64,000 nucleotides of DNA from Rhodobacterales bacterium (GTDB lineage: Bacteria > Pseudomonadota > Alphaproteobacteria > Rhodobacterales > Rhodobacteraceae), in contig PDRY01000013.1 of assembly GCA_002748265.1 (NCBI GenBank), forward strand, positions 310,001 to 374,000, given 5' to 3'. The notes below the pieces were generated by a model. It was not told the origin of the DNA, did no database searches, and was given only the letters and a program-made list of their open reading frames with translations. The translations under genes were made by a program, and so were the position numbers. Positions 34,656-43,324 of this stretch are shown here, piece by piece (position 1 is the stretch's first letter; every line of letters begins with the position of its first letter).

Positions 34656-35984
34656 ATGCAGGTCACCGAGACCCTGAACGAAGGCCTCAAGCGCGGCTAC
34701 CAGATCACCGTGACCCACGATGAGCTGGACGCGAAGGTTGAAGAGAAGCTGGTGGAGGCGCAGCCGACCATCGAGATGAAGGGCTTCCGCAAGGGCAAGG
34801 TCCCGATGGCTCTCCTGCGCAAGCAGTTCGGTGAGCGTCTGATGGGCGAAGCCATGCAGGAAACCATCGATGGCGCCATGCGCGAGCATCTGGAAAACAC
34901 CGGCGATCGCCCGGTGGCCCAGCCCGGCATGAAGATGACCAACGAAGACTGGAAGCCCGGTGACGACGTGGTTGTCGATGTGGATTACGAAACCCTGCCG
35001 GAAATCCCGGAAATCGACTTCTCTGACGTGGAGCTGGAGCGTCTCGTCGTGAAAGCCGACGACGCCGAAGTGACCGAGGCTCTGGAAAACCTCGCCAAGT
35101 CCGCTCAGGACTTCGAGGAGAAGAAGGGCAAGGCCAAGGATGGCGATCAGGTCGTGATCGACTTCAAGGGCATGCTCGATGGCGAAGCCTTCGAAGGCGG
35201 CACCGCCGAAGGCTACCCGCTGGTTCTGGGCTCCGGCTCCTTCATCCCCGGCTTCGAAGAGCAGCTGGTCGGCGTGAAGGCCGGTGAGGAGAAGGACGTC
35301 AACGTGACCTTCCCCGAGGAATACCAGGCGGAGCACCTGGCCGGGAAGGACGTGGTCTTTGAGGTCAAGGTGAACGAGGTCAAGGCGCCCAAGGATGCCG
35401 AGATCAACGACGAGCTGGCCCAAAAGTTCGGTGCCGAGGATCTGGATGCCCTGAAGGGCCAGATCGCGGAGCGTCTGGAAGCCGAATACAAAGGCGCCGC
35501 GCGCGCCATCGCCAAGCGCGGCCTGCTGGACGCTCTGGACGGCAAGGTTGAATTCGACCTGCCCCCGAGCCTGGTGGACGCCGAAGCGAACCAGATCGCG
35601 CATCAGCTGTGGCACGAAGAGCACCCCGAGGTGCACGATCACAACCACGACGCCATCGAGCCCACCGACGAGCACAAAGAGCTGGCCGCCCGCCGCGTGA
35701 AGCTGGGCCTGCTGCTGGCCGATGTCGGCCAGAAGGCCGGTGTGGACGTCTCGGACGCCGAGATGACCCAGGCCGTGATGAACCAGGCTCGCCAGTATCC
35801 GGGTCAGGAGCGCCAGTTCTTCGAAGCCGTGCAGCAGAACCCGCAGCTGCAGCAGCAGCTCCGTGCGCCGCTGTTCGAAGACAAGGTTGTCGACCACGTG
35901 CTGGAGCAGGCCAAAGTGACCGACAAAGAGGTCTCCAAGGACGATCTGCAAAAGGCCGTCGAGGCCATGGAAGACGAAGAATAA
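34656..35984 (+). CDS. tig: Trigger factor (ribosome-associated chaperone and prolyl isomerase)
   Basis: Binds at the ribosome exit and shields nascent chains. The 442-residue protein has the ribosome-binding domain with the signature [17 protein letters not shown] (about residues 43-59), the FKBP-type PPIase domain ([39 protein letters not shown]) and the helical C-terminal domain. Codons upstream of 34656 overlap the tRNA-Leu spacing and are unlikely to be used; [13 protein letters not shown] is the usual start. A strong terminator follows. Confidence 0.96.
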   Translation: MQVTETLNEGLKRGYQITVTHDELDAKVEEKLVEAQPTIEMKGFRKGKVPMALLRKQFGERLMGEAMQETIDGAMREHLENTGDRPVAQPGMKMTNEDWKPGDDVVVDVDYETLPEIPEIDFSDVELERLVVKADDAEVTEALENLAKSAQDFEEKKGKAKDGDQVVIDFKGMLDGEAFEGGTAEGYPLVLGSGSFIPGFEEQLVGVKAGEEKDVNVTFPEEYQAEHLAGKDVVFEVKVNEVKAPKDAEINDELAQKFGAEDLDALKGQIAERLEAEYKGAARAIAKRGLLDALDGKVEFDLPPSLVDAEANQIAHQLWHEEHPEVHDHNHDAIEPTDEHKELAARRVKLGLLLADVGQKAGVDVSDAEMTQAVMNQARQYPGQERQFFEAVQQNPQLQQQLRAPLFEDKVVDHVLEQAKVTDKEVSKDDLQKAVEAMEDEE

Positions 35985-36008
35985 GACCGGCACATCGCTG
36001 GTTTGCGA

Positions 36009-36033
36009 AGGCCGCCCCTTGGGGCGGCCTTTT
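36009..36033 (+). terminator. Terminator after tig
   Basis: AGGCCGCCCC-TT-GGGGCGGCCTTTT, 25 bases after the trigger factor stop. Confidence 0.9.
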
Positions 36034-36080
36034 GCGTTTCCGGGCGTCGCTTTGGGTTGCGACTTTGCGGCTTGGCCCTG

Positions 36081-36219
36081 ACGGTCCAGCCAGCCGCTGG
36101 GGCTGGTGCTGGTAATGCGCAGGAACTCGCGGTTGAAATTGGATTTCGTGTTGAACCCCGAGGACAGCATGGCGTCGGTCACGCTCTGGCCGTCCAGCAT
36201 GGCCTGCTGGGCCGCTCCA
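36081..36219 (-). pseudogene. AraC-family regulator remnant (C-terminal HTH only)
   Basis: On the minus strand this stretch encodes AAQQAMLDGQSVTDAMLSSG followed by FNTKSNFNREFLRITSTSPSGWL, the second half of an AraC-type DNA-binding domain, including the conserved GF-x-x-xSxFxRxFxRxxGxSPxxW pattern. Upstream, where the rest of the regulator should be, the sequence switches at once to a fragment of an oppositely oriented hydrolase. No stop follows directly; the frame runs into the tig terminator. Only about 50 residues of a roughly 300-residue protein remain. Confidence 0.75.
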
Positions 36220-36793
36220 GACCGAGTGTTTGCAAATGGCATCGACGAACGCCGCATCATGGCGGCAGGCTTTTCCTTTGGCGGCTGGACGGCTTTATCC
36301 CTGGTCGGCGCGCGCTGCGGGGGCGCTTGCGGCCTGCGACACGCATCAAAGCGTCATGGAGCTGTGCGACCTTCTGCTGTCGGACGAGGTCCAGCTTCAA
36401 TCCGTGGACCCAAAGCTGTGGAATGCCAGCTACGCGGATCCGCGCGTGACCGGGGCCTTTTCGATTGATCCCGGCTTTGTCTGGGGGCTGGAAGAGGACG
36501 ATCTGTCCTCGCTGTTGCCCAAGGTGGCGGTGGTGGGACTCGGAGGCGCGCAAGACCGTCTCTTTGCGACCAATTTCGACGAAAGCGGGTTGGCGTATCT
36601 TCTGGGGGATCGGCAGATCGTGCGGTTCGATCCGGCCTATCATTTTAGTGCAATGACGCTGTGCAAACCCGAAGGCGAAGCGATCTTGCTCGATGAGCAG
36701 GACGATCCAGTCTGCACCGATCCCGCGGGGTCCGACCGTGCTGCGATCCATGCCAAGATCATCGACATGATGGCCGAGGAGTTGGGGCTTTAG
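36220..36793 (+). pseudogene. Alpha/beta hydrolase (dienelactone-hydrolase-like) remnant, 5'-truncated and frameshifted
   Basis: One frame reads DRVFANGIDERRIMAAGFSF then GGWTALSLVGARCGGA, with the nucleophile elbow G-F-S-F-G. At about 36310-36335, in a G-rich run, the reading moves to another frame and continues GALAACDTHQSVMELCDLLL and on to LPKVAVVGLGGAQDRLFA and the C-terminal AEELGL stop at 36793. The first half of the gene is missing, being cut at the junction with the AraC remnant. Both a deletion and a frameshift make it non-functional. Confidence 0.72.
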
Positions 36794-37009
36794 CGCTCAG
36801 ATGGGCGCGCGGATGAAAGGGCGATGTCATCTAAATGAGACATATGCCTGCGACAATTTGCGCGGATTCGGCACAGTTCCTTTTCACCGAAGCGTTTCAG
36901 CACAGTTCGGGTCGAGCTTTCCCAGCTCGGCCCGTATTTTGTTTGCGGCAGGGATTTGCCCGCAAATCAGAGATGCCGCGCCCGCCAGGGGCAGGCGCGG
37001 CGATGTCGA

Positions 37010-38965
37010 TCACAGAGCGATACGGTAGAGCGCAAAGCCCCCTTCGCCTTCACCGGCGGGGGTGATGTTCACGCCCTGCACGTCGGCGGCATAGGCGGCG
37101 CCCGCCGGGCCGGTTTCAAACAGGACCGTGGTGCCGGGCATCGGCGCAAAGGTCCAGTTGGCATCGGCTTTCGGGTCCACGGTGCCCTTCTCGACAATAT
37201 AGCGCACGATGACGTCGCGGTTGGTGTCGGGGGCTTCGAACACGGTGGTCTCGGGCGAGGCGCCCGGGAAGTGCCCGCCGCCGCCCGCGCGGTAGTTGTT
37301 GGTGGCGACGATGAACTCTGCCGCATCGTCGATGGGCTGGCCGTTGAAGGTCAGGTTCTTGATGCGGTTCGCGCCTTCCGCGATCACTTCGCCATCCTTG
37401 TTGTATTTGGACGGCTCGGACAGGTCGATCTGGTAGGTGACACCGTCGATCACGTCGAAATTGTAGGACGGGAAGGACGGGTTGAGCAGAACCGCGTCCT
37501 GCGCGCCGGGTTCGATCTGATTGAACATCCCGGCGGAACGTTCCAGCCATTCGCGGACCTGTGCGCCGGTGATACGCACCGCGCGGGCCGTGTTCGGGTA
37601 GAGATAGAGATCGGCCACGTTCTTGATCGCCACATCGCCGGGGGCGACATCGGTGAAATATTCGGGGCCGCCGCGACCGCCCGCCTTGAACGGCGCTGCC
37701 GCCGACAGGAGGGGCAGGGCCTCATGCTCGGTGCCCTTGAGCATCTGGGCGATGTACCACGTCTGCGCGTTGGAGACGATCTGAACCGACGGGTCATCCG
37801 CGACGAGCGCGAAGTAGCTGTGCAGCGGCGCCGCCGTCTTGCCCACGGCCCGGCGCACATAGGCGAGCGTTTCCTCATGCGCGGTCTGGGTGGCCTCCAG
37901 CATCGGAGTGTAGTCTTCGACGAGCGCCGTCACGGAGCGGTCTTCGTTCCGCTTGGAGATCGGACGCGCTTCGCTTTGATGGCCGACCACTTTCCAGGTG
38001 TTGCCGTCGCGTTCGATCAGAAGGTCGATCAGACCCATATGGCTGCCCCAGTAGCCAGCCATGACGGCGGGGGTGCCGTGGATCGTGCCATTGGCGGTAT
38101 CGACGGCGGCGTAGTCCTTGTAGGTGTCCGAGGGGAACACGAGGTGGCTGTGCCCGGTCAGCACCGCGTCGATCCCGTCGATGGCGGCAAGCGGGACGGA
38201 GGCGTTCTCCATCATGTCGCTCTCATCGGCGCTGCCGATGCCGGAGTGGCTGAGCGCAACGATGATCTCGGCGCCTTCTTCCTTCATCTGCGGGATATAG
38301 GCGCGGGCGGCAGCGAGGATGTCGCGGGTTTCAACATTGCCTTCCAGGTGCTGGCGGTCCCACTGCATGATCTGCGGCGGCACGAAGCCGATCAGACCGA
38401 TGCGGATCGGGGCGGTGGTGCCATCGCCCAGCGTGATCTGGCGGTCTAGGATCACATAGGGCTTCACCAGGGTTTCGTCCTCGGTCGGGGCGCCGCCCAG
38501 CTTGCGGGCGACGTTGCAGCACACCACGGGGAAGCCCGCTCCGGCGAGCGCCTTTTCAAGGAAGGACAGCCCGTAGTTGAATTCGTGATTGCCGAGCGTC
38601 ATCGCATCAAAGCCCAGCGTGTTCATGGCATCGATCACCGGGTGGGTCAGATCGCCATCCATGCCGCGCTCATAGGCGATGTAGTCGCCCATCGGGTTGC
38701 CCTGCAGGAAATCGCCATTGTCCAGCAGCAGCGTATTGGTCGCCTCGGCCCGGATCCCTTCGATCAGCGTTGCGGTGCGCGACAGGCCGACCGTGTCGAC
38801 GGGCTTGTCGGCATAGTAGTCATAGGGGTGCACATGGACATGGATGTCGGTTGTCTCGATCAGGCGCAGATGGGCCTGATTGGAGGCAGCGCGGGCGCTG
38901 AACGGGTGCAGGGCGATGAAACCGGCGGTGCTGGCCAGGAAATGACGGCGCGAGAGAGCGGGCAT
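37010..38965 (-). CDS. cpdB: Bifunctional 2',3'-cyclic-nucleotide 2'-phosphodiesterase/3'-nucleotidase
   Basis: Periplasmic salvage of cyclic nucleotides and 3'-nucleotides. The 651-residue precursor begins with a twin-arginine signal (LSRRHFLASTAGFIALHPF). The metallophosphatase domain shows ETTDIHVHVHPYDYY, LDNGDFLQGNP, TLGNHEFNYGL, ALSHSGIG and LTGHSHLVFP. The 5'-nucleotidase C-terminal domain follows (NTARAVRITGAQVREWLERSAG; TNNYRAGGGGHFPG). AAGGAG lies before the ATG at 38965. The Tat signal differs from the Sec signal of the E. coli enzyme and suggests folding before export. Confidence 0.94.
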   Translation of the reverse strand: MPALSRRHFLASTAGFIALHPFSARAASNQAHLRLIETTDIHVHVHPYDYYADKPVDTVGLSRTATLIEGIRAEATNTLLLDNGDFLQGNPMGDYIAYERGMDGDLTHPVIDAMNTLGFDAMTLGNHEFNYGLSFLEKALAGAGFPVVCCNVARKLGGAPTEDETLVKPYVILDRQITLGDGTTAPIRIGLIGFVPPQIMQWDRQHLEGNVETRDILAAARAYIPQMKEEGAEIIVALSHSGIGSADESDMMENASVPLAAIDGIDAVLTGHSHLVFPSDTYKDYAAVDTANGTIHGTPAVMAGYWGSHMGLIDLLIERDGNTWKVVGHQSEARPISKRNEDRSVTALVEDYTPMLEATQTAHEETLAYVRRAVGKTAAPLHSYFALVADDPSVQIVSNAQTWYIAQMLKGTEHEALPLLSAAAPFKAGGRGGPEYFTDVAPGDVAIKNVADLYLYPNTARAVRITGAQVREWLERSAGMFNQIEPGAQDAVLLNPSFPSYNFDVIDGVTYQIDLSEPSKYNKDGEVIAEGANRIKNLTFNGQPIDDAAEFIVATNNYRAGGGGHFPGASPETTVFEAPDTNRDVIVRYIVEKGTVDPKADANWTFAPMPGTTVLFETGPAGAAYAADVQGVNITPAGEGEGGFALYRIAL

Positions 38966-39133
38966 GAGAATGCTCCTTGTATTGTCGTGTTGATGAAAAA
39001 GTCTCTCACGCCATTGTAACAATCATGCGCCTCTTCCCGAGTCCCTGTCCTTTCCGCAGGGTCGTGAATTCCGCTGTTGGTTCAGCATGATCAGAGCGTT
39101 AGCGTGTGCACATTCTAATCTGGGAGCTTATTC

Positions 39134-39613
39134 ATGAAGAGTTTTGCGACAATGCTGGCGGCAGCTATGTGTCTTGCCGGTGCTGCTGATGCTTGCCCGA
39201 GCTGGGCCAATGACGGCCAGCGTGCGTCTTTCAGCGGGTCGGAACTGCGCGGTGGCGGAAAGGCCCTGCGCGTGGTGGCGGGCGGCGATCAGCGGTTGAT
39301 CGGATGCGGCATTCCGTTCGGCAGCGACAATGGCGATGGGTATGTGACGCGTGATCCGGATTTCACTTTCGATATGCGCGGGCTTAGTGGCTATAAGCTG
39401 GTGCTGAGCACCTATAGCGAATGCGACAGCGTGTTGGTGATCAACACGGGCACCGACAGCTGGTTCTACGACGATGATGACAATTCCGACAGCGCGCTGG
39501 ACAGCCGGATCATCCTGACCCGCCCGCGCGACGGGATTTATGACGTTTGGATCGGCACCCATGATGGCAGCGTTTGCGATGCCATGCTGGCCTTGCAGAC
39601 GATCCCGCGCTGA
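39134..39613 (+). CDS. Small secreted protein of unknown function
   Basis: A 159-residue protein with a signal peptide (MKSFATMLAAAMCLAGAADA). The mature part has five Cys residues and ends in a beta-rich segment, YKLVLSTYSECDSVLVINTG, WFYDDDDNSDSALDSRIILT and GIYDVWIGTHDGSVCDAMLA, resembling pre-peptidase C-terminal (PPC-like) domains seen in Rhodobacteraceae secreted proteins, some of which have been annotated as S1 peptidases. No catalytic triad is present here. It is transcribed alone and followed by a terminator. Confidence 0.8.
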   Translation: MKSFATMLAAAMCLAGAADACPSWANDGQRASFSGSELRGGGKALRVVAGGDQRLIGCGIPFGSDNGDGYVTRDPDFTFDMRGLSGYKLVLSTYSECDSVLVINTGTDSWFYDDDDNSDSALDSRIILTRPRDGIYDVWIGTHDGSVCDAMLALQTIPR

Positions 39614-39643
39614 TCCCTGAGGGGGACGCGATAGCAAAGCAAA

Positions 39644-39672
39644 GGGCCGCCCCGATTGGGGCGGCCCTTTTT
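39644..39672 (+). terminator. Bidirectional-type terminator between the secreted protein gene and a Hint gene
   Basis: GGGCCGCCCC-GATT-GGGGCGGCCC followed by TTTTT. It lies between convergent genes and can serve both. Confidence 0.88.
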
Positions 39673-39696
39673 CATGCGGGTTTGCGCGAGGCGTGG

Positions 39697-41505
39697 TCAG
39701 GCGAAGAGGCTGCGCCCGTTCTTTGCGTGGCGTTCGGCCATCCGCTGTGCCTGCCGTCCGGGCACAAGCGGCCGGGCCGGGATCGGGCCCGCGCCGCCGG
39801 GGATGGCCTGGTCCAGCTCGGGGAAGAGCGTGAGGATCTCATTCCGCGATGCGGGGGGGACGGATTTGAGCGCTTCCGGGCCGGGGTAGAGCGATTCCGT
39901 CCACGCGCCATTGGCGATGATGACCTCGTGATCGCTGCACAGGACGTGGATGTATTCCACGCTCTCCACATCATCGAGCCGCTCAACGCCGGGCAGCGGT
40001 AGAAGCTGCTTGGCTGCGACCAGCACTTCTGAGCAGCCGAACATCCGCTGCGCGATTTTGGAGCTGACCAGAATACGATGCTGCGGCGAAACGGTGAGAT
40101 CCCGCTGCGGCATGTTCTGCCCGAGCGCCCCTGCAGAAATCCGGATGGGCCGCATCCGGGGCAGGGCGGTGAGCTCCTCTTGGGTCATAACCCGGCGCCC
40201 CATCCAGCGGATCGCCTGGAACCCGTGATCACGGGTGGCGATGCGATCGCCCGGACGAAGGGTTTCGATGGGCTGCGCTCCGTTGATCGTGGTGATGAGC
40301 GTGCCGGGTGTGAAGCAGATCGGGCCACAGATCTTTTCGACATTGGCAATGTTGACCCCTTCGAAGCTGAAGTCATTCTGCGTGCCGTATGTCCAAAGCC
40401 CATCCTGTTCGGGATCCTGCCAGTATTGCTCCGTCAGCGCGGTGTAGAGCGCGTTGCCGTCATTGGGAGGAATGCGGAAGATCGCCTTGTCTCCGCTATA
40501 GGATACGCCCATCGTCGCGCAGGCGATGCTATTGTCGATCCCAAGGGACAGGGTGTCATTGCCCCCTCCCGTGTCCAGATTATGGGTGATCGTCGCGCCG
40601 TCTCCGAACCAGAGGCTGTCATTGCCGTCATATTCGGTTGTGCCATTGGCCTGATCGCCAATCACGCTATAGGCTGTGAAACCCGACCCAGCGGTCAACG
40701 TGTCGGAGCCTGTGCCCAAAGTCAGCTCGCAGTCGATGCGCACGTCGTTCCCGAGCGTAATGCTATCGTGCCCGGTGCCGGTATCCATGTTGTGCAGGAT
40801 ATGGGCCTGATCTCCCAAGGTGATGGTATCAGCTCCGGCCCCGGTGAGGATGGTTCCGGCCGTGAGCCCAGAGCCAAAGGTGATCTCGTCTTCGTCGTTG
40901 TCACCACAGACGTCGCCCGTATCGATCGTTCCGGTGATCGTTACGTCATTGCCGCCGATGACGGTATCATCGCCATCGCCGAGCGTGATGGACCCGGAGA
41001 CAGTCGCTCCGTCGCCCAACACCACCAGATCGTCATCGGACCCGTCGCCAACGCCGTTCTGCGTGCCGTTGGGACCGCCCCAGATGTCTCCGATCTGTGC
41101 GTTATCCCCGACGAGGACGGTCATGCCATCCGTGTGGGTCCCGTCGATGCGCACGCAGGAGAAATCCTCACCTTCGGGCACCGAGATGGTCGGGGTCAGG
41201 GAGCCGTCTCCCGACGGGTCGACGAAGCCGACCGTGTAACTCGGCGAGCCACCCTCGGTCGGTTCCAACGTAATGTTGGCCTGCGTCCCTTCGCCCGAGC
41301 AGCCGCCAAAGGTGACGGTGCCGCACAGGTCTTTAGACACCAGCACATTGTCGCCTTCCGACAGGTTCACAGGGTAGCGGTTACCATAGCCGTCTTCGGG
41401 TATGATCCGGACCGAGTAGGTTTCTCCGTCGCTGGAGTAGCTGTCGCCGGGCGCAAGACCCAGGCTGGATGCCGTGTAAGCATCCAGTACGTAATAGTTC
41501 ACCAT
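39697..41505 (-). CDS. Large Hint-domain protein with RTX-like N-terminal region
   Basis: A 602-residue protein. Residues about 130-330 form degenerate Gly/Asp-rich repeats (LGDGDDTVIGGNDVTITG; TGAGADTITLGD; GTGSDTLTAGSG), similar to calcium-binding RTX repeats though not strict nonapeptides. The Hint domain starts at CFTPGTLITTINGAQPIETL with block A Cys, then RPGDRIATRDHGFQAIRWMG and block B LTVSPQHRILVSSKIAQRMF, ending with VEYIHVLCSDHEVIIANGAW. No Sec signal is visible; type I export is possible by analogy with RTX proteins but no ABC exporter is nearby. ATG at 41505 is preferred over an upstream TTG. Confidence 0.83.
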   Translation of the reverse strand: MVNYYVLDAYTASSLGLAPGDSYSSDGETYSVRIIPEDGYGNRYPVNLSEGDNVLVSKDLCGTVTFGGCSGEGTQANITLEPTEGGSPSYTVGFVDPSGDGSLTPTISVPEGEDFSCVRIDGTHTDGMTVLVGDNAQIGDIWGGPNGTQNGVGDGSDDDLVVLGDGATVSGSITLGDGDDTVIGGNDVTITGTIDTGDVCGDNDEDEITFGSGLTAGTILTGAGADTITLGDQAHILHNMDTGTGHDSITLGNDVRIDCELTLGTGSDTLTAGSGFTAYSVIGDQANGTTEYDGNDSLWFGDGATITHNLDTGGGNDTLSLGIDNSIACATMGVSYSGDKAIFRIPPNDGNALYTALTEQYWQDPEQDGLWTYGTQNDFSFEGVNIANVEKICGPICFTPGTLITTINGAQPIETLRPGDRIATRDHGFQAIRWMGRRVMTQEELTALPRMRPIRISAGALGQNMPQRDLTVSPQHRILVSSKIAQRMFGCSEVLVAAKQLLPLPGVERLDDVESVEYIHVLCSDHEVIIANGAWTESLYPGPEALKSVPPASRNEILTLFPELDQAIPGGAGPIPARPLVPGRQAQRMAERHAKNGRSLFA

Positions 41506-41817
41506 TATCACCAAATCCCGCGGTGGCCCACGAGAGTCCTAATTAGAGTCCCCCAGGTCAATCTGGCAAAAAACTGGATTGGCCTGCCCATATCTCTATG
41601 GGCCCTTGGAAGCTGTCTGGAAGTTACGGAAGATGCAATAAATTAGACATAATTTTGCCCAAAACACATTGTTTCCGAGGGAAAAAGTCGGTGACCGCGT
41701 TTGCCGCATGGCTGACGATCACGTATTGGGTGAGCGATTGATGTAATTAAAACAACCAGGAATTGTTTATCGGTCATTTCGGAAATGACGATAGTGGCAT
41801 TTGATTCGTGAGGATAG
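41506..41817. other. AT-rich intergenic region
   Basis: About 310 bases of clearly lower GC than the surroundings (for example AATAAATTAGACATAATTTT near 41637 and GTAATTAAAACAACC near 41743). I see no gene. It probably holds the promoter of the large Hint gene; the inverted repeat GTCATTTCGGAAATGAC at 41773-41789 may be a regulatory site. Confidence 0.55.
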
Positions 41818-41845
41818 AAAAAGGCCGCCCAATCTGGGCGGCCTT
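41818..41845 (-). terminator. Terminator of the rpsF-rpsR-rplI operon
   Basis: On the minus strand GGCCGCCC-AGATT-GGGCGGCC followed by TTTTT (A run at 41818-41822), 34 bases past the rplI stop. Confidence 0.88.
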
Positions 41846-41878
41846 TCTAATGCTTTCGATCTGGGACTTTGCCCTAGA

Positions 41879-42508
41879 TCAGGCGTCGTCGTCCTCGGCC
41901 GGGGCTTCCGCGTCCGGCTCCGCGCCGCGCGGGTCGTCCATGTCGTCCAGACCTGCAGCGCCGATATCGTCGAAGAGCTGCTCGATCTCGAACTCGGCAG
42001 CGGCTTCTTCTTCAGCGGCGAGGTCCTGAATGGACTTGCCGGTGGCCTGAAGCTCGGCTTCTTCGACGGTCCGGGCCACGTTCAGGGTGATGACGGCATC
42101 GACCTCGGGGTGCAGGGTCACGTGCACGTCGTGCATGCCCAGATCCTTGATCGGGGCCTTCAGCGCCACCTGCTTGCGGTCGACAGTGAAGCCAGCCTCG
42201 GTCGCAGCTTCCGCTGCGTCGCGGGTCGAGACGGAGCCGTAAAGCGCGCCGCCATCGGAGGCGGAGCGGATCACGACGAAAACCTGACCGTCCAGCTTTT
42301 CGGCCAGCGATTCGGCTTCGGCTTTGCTCTCCAGGTTACGGGCTTCCAGCTGAGCTTTCTCGGCCTCGAACTTGGCCTTGTTGGCCGCGTTCGCGCGCAG
42401 GGCTTTGCCCTGGGGCAGCAGGAAGTTGCGGGCGTAGCCTTCCTTGACGGAGACGACTTCACCCATCTGGCCCAGTTTGGCCACTCTTTGCAAAAGGATC
42501 ACATCCAT
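41879..42508 (-). CDS. rplI: 50S ribosomal protein L9
   Basis: The N-terminal RNA-binding domain is clear: [20 protein letters not shown] followed by [19 protein letters not shown]. The 209-residue length exceeds the usual 148-150 because of an acidic C-terminal extension ([20 protein letters not shown] through EAPAEDDDA), a form common in this family of bacteria. It is the last gene of rpsF-rpsR-rplI, 12 bases after rpsR. Confidence 0.97.
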   Translation of the reverse strand: MDVILLQRVAKLGQMGEVVSVKEGYARNFLLPQGKALRANAANKAKFEAEKAQLEARNLESKAEAESLAEKLDGQVFVVIRSASDGGALYGSVSTRDAAEAATEAGFTVDRKQVALKAPIKDLGMHDVHVTLHPEVDAVITLNVARTVEEAELQATGKSIQDLAAEEEAAAEFEIEQLFDDIGAAGLDDMDDPRGAEPDAEAPAEDDDA

Positions 42509-42520
42509 GGGACTTGCTCC

Positions 42521-42748
42521 TTATTTCACGGCGTAGGGCAGCAGGCCCAGGAACCGTGCGCGCTTGATCGCCTGAGCCAGCTTCCGCTGGTTTTTGGCGC
42601 CAACGGCGGTGATACGGGAGGGGACGATCTTGCCGCGCTCAGAGATGTAGCGCTGCAGGAGTTTCACGTCCTTGTAGTCGATCTTCGGCGCATTCTCGCC
42701 CTCAAACGGGTCGGTCTTGCGACGGCGGAAAAACGGTTTAGCAGCCAT
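42521..42748 (-). CDS. rpsR: 30S ribosomal protein S18
   Basis: A 75-residue basic protein with the S18 core [20 protein letters not shown] and [20 protein letters not shown], then [11 protein letters not shown]. It lies between rpsF and rplI in the standard order; S18 binds S6 on the 30S platform. Confidence 0.98.
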   Translation of the reverse strand: MAAKPFFRRRKTDPFEGENAPKIDYKDVKLLQRYISERGKIVPSRITAVGAKNQRKLAQAIKRARFLGLLPYAVK

Positions 42749-42769
42749 TTTATCTATCCTTCCCGTAAC

Positions 42770-43123
42770 TTAGCGACGCGGGCGGCGATCTTCACGATCG
42801 TCACGCTTTTGCATCTGGATCGAGGGGCCTTCCTCGTGCTCGTCCACCTTGATGGTGAGCACACGCATCACATCATCATGCAGACGCATCAGGCGCTCCA
42901 TTTCCTGCACGGCGCCGGCGGGGGCGTCGGTGCGCAGGAAGGCGTAGTGGCCCTTGCGGTTCTTGTTGATCTTGTAGGCCATCGTCTTGACGCCCCAATA
43001 CTCCGAGCCGACGACTTTGCCGTCATTGTCCGACAGGACGCCCGAGAAGTGTTCGATGAGGCTTTCGGCCTGCGCGCTGGACAGGTCCTGGCGCGCGATA
43101 AAGACATGCTCATAAAGCGGCAT
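42770..43123 (-). CDS. rpsF: 30S ribosomal protein S6
   Basis: A 117-residue protein: MPLYEHVFIARQDLSSAQAE, then KMAYKINKNRKGHYAFL-like segment (KTMAYKINKNRKGHYAF) and RLMRLHDDVMRVLTIKVDEH. The C-terminal tail is charged (QKRDDREDRRPRR). The ATG at 43123 is preceded by GGAG. A promoter with -35 TTGCTG and -10 TATAAG lies about 110 bases upstream. Confidence 0.97.
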   Translation of the reverse strand: MPLYEHVFIARQDLSSAQAESLIEHFSGVLSDNDGKVVGSEYWGVKTMAYKINKNRKGHYAFLRTDAPAGAVQEMERLMRLHDDVMRVLTIKVDEHEEGPSIQMQKRDDREDRRPRR

Positions 43124-43229
43124 GAATTTCTCCGTCATGTAAGCGCATTTCAAAGACCGGCCCAAGAGCCTTCCGCGGGGACGGTCACGAGAGCTGCGCG
43201 GGTCAAGCGGGTCGCGGAAGGAATGCGGC

Positions 43230-43257
43230 CTTATACAGCATCGCGCCCCTGCAGCAA
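43230..43257 (-). promoter_or_regulatory. Probable sigma-70 promoter of rpsF-rpsR-rplI
   Basis: On the minus strand TTGCTG (43257-43252), 16-base spacer, TATAAG (43235-43230). The leader of about 100 bases to rpsF could carry S6:S18 autoregulation, but I do not recognise its motif. Confidence 0.55.
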
Positions 43258-43270
43258 GGCCCCATGTTCC

Positions 43271-43299
43271 TTGCCGGGCGCGGCGCGGGACGCTAGGTC
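43271..43299 (+). promoter_or_regulatory. Possible sigma-70 promoter of fabD
   Basis: TTGCCG, 17-base spacer, TAGGTC, ending 26 bases before the fabD ATG. The -10 match is weak. Confidence 0.35.
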
Positions 43300-43324
43300 A
43301 GGGCAAACAGTAAGGAGAACCCCG

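Noticed and set aside
34437-36080. Continuation of the AraC-remnant frame on the minus strand
   Set aside because: It is antisense to tig and only open by composition.
41801-43324. Long plus-strand frame reading into fabD
   Set aside because: The part before 43325 is antisense to rplI, rpsR and rpsF; only the fabD part is coding.
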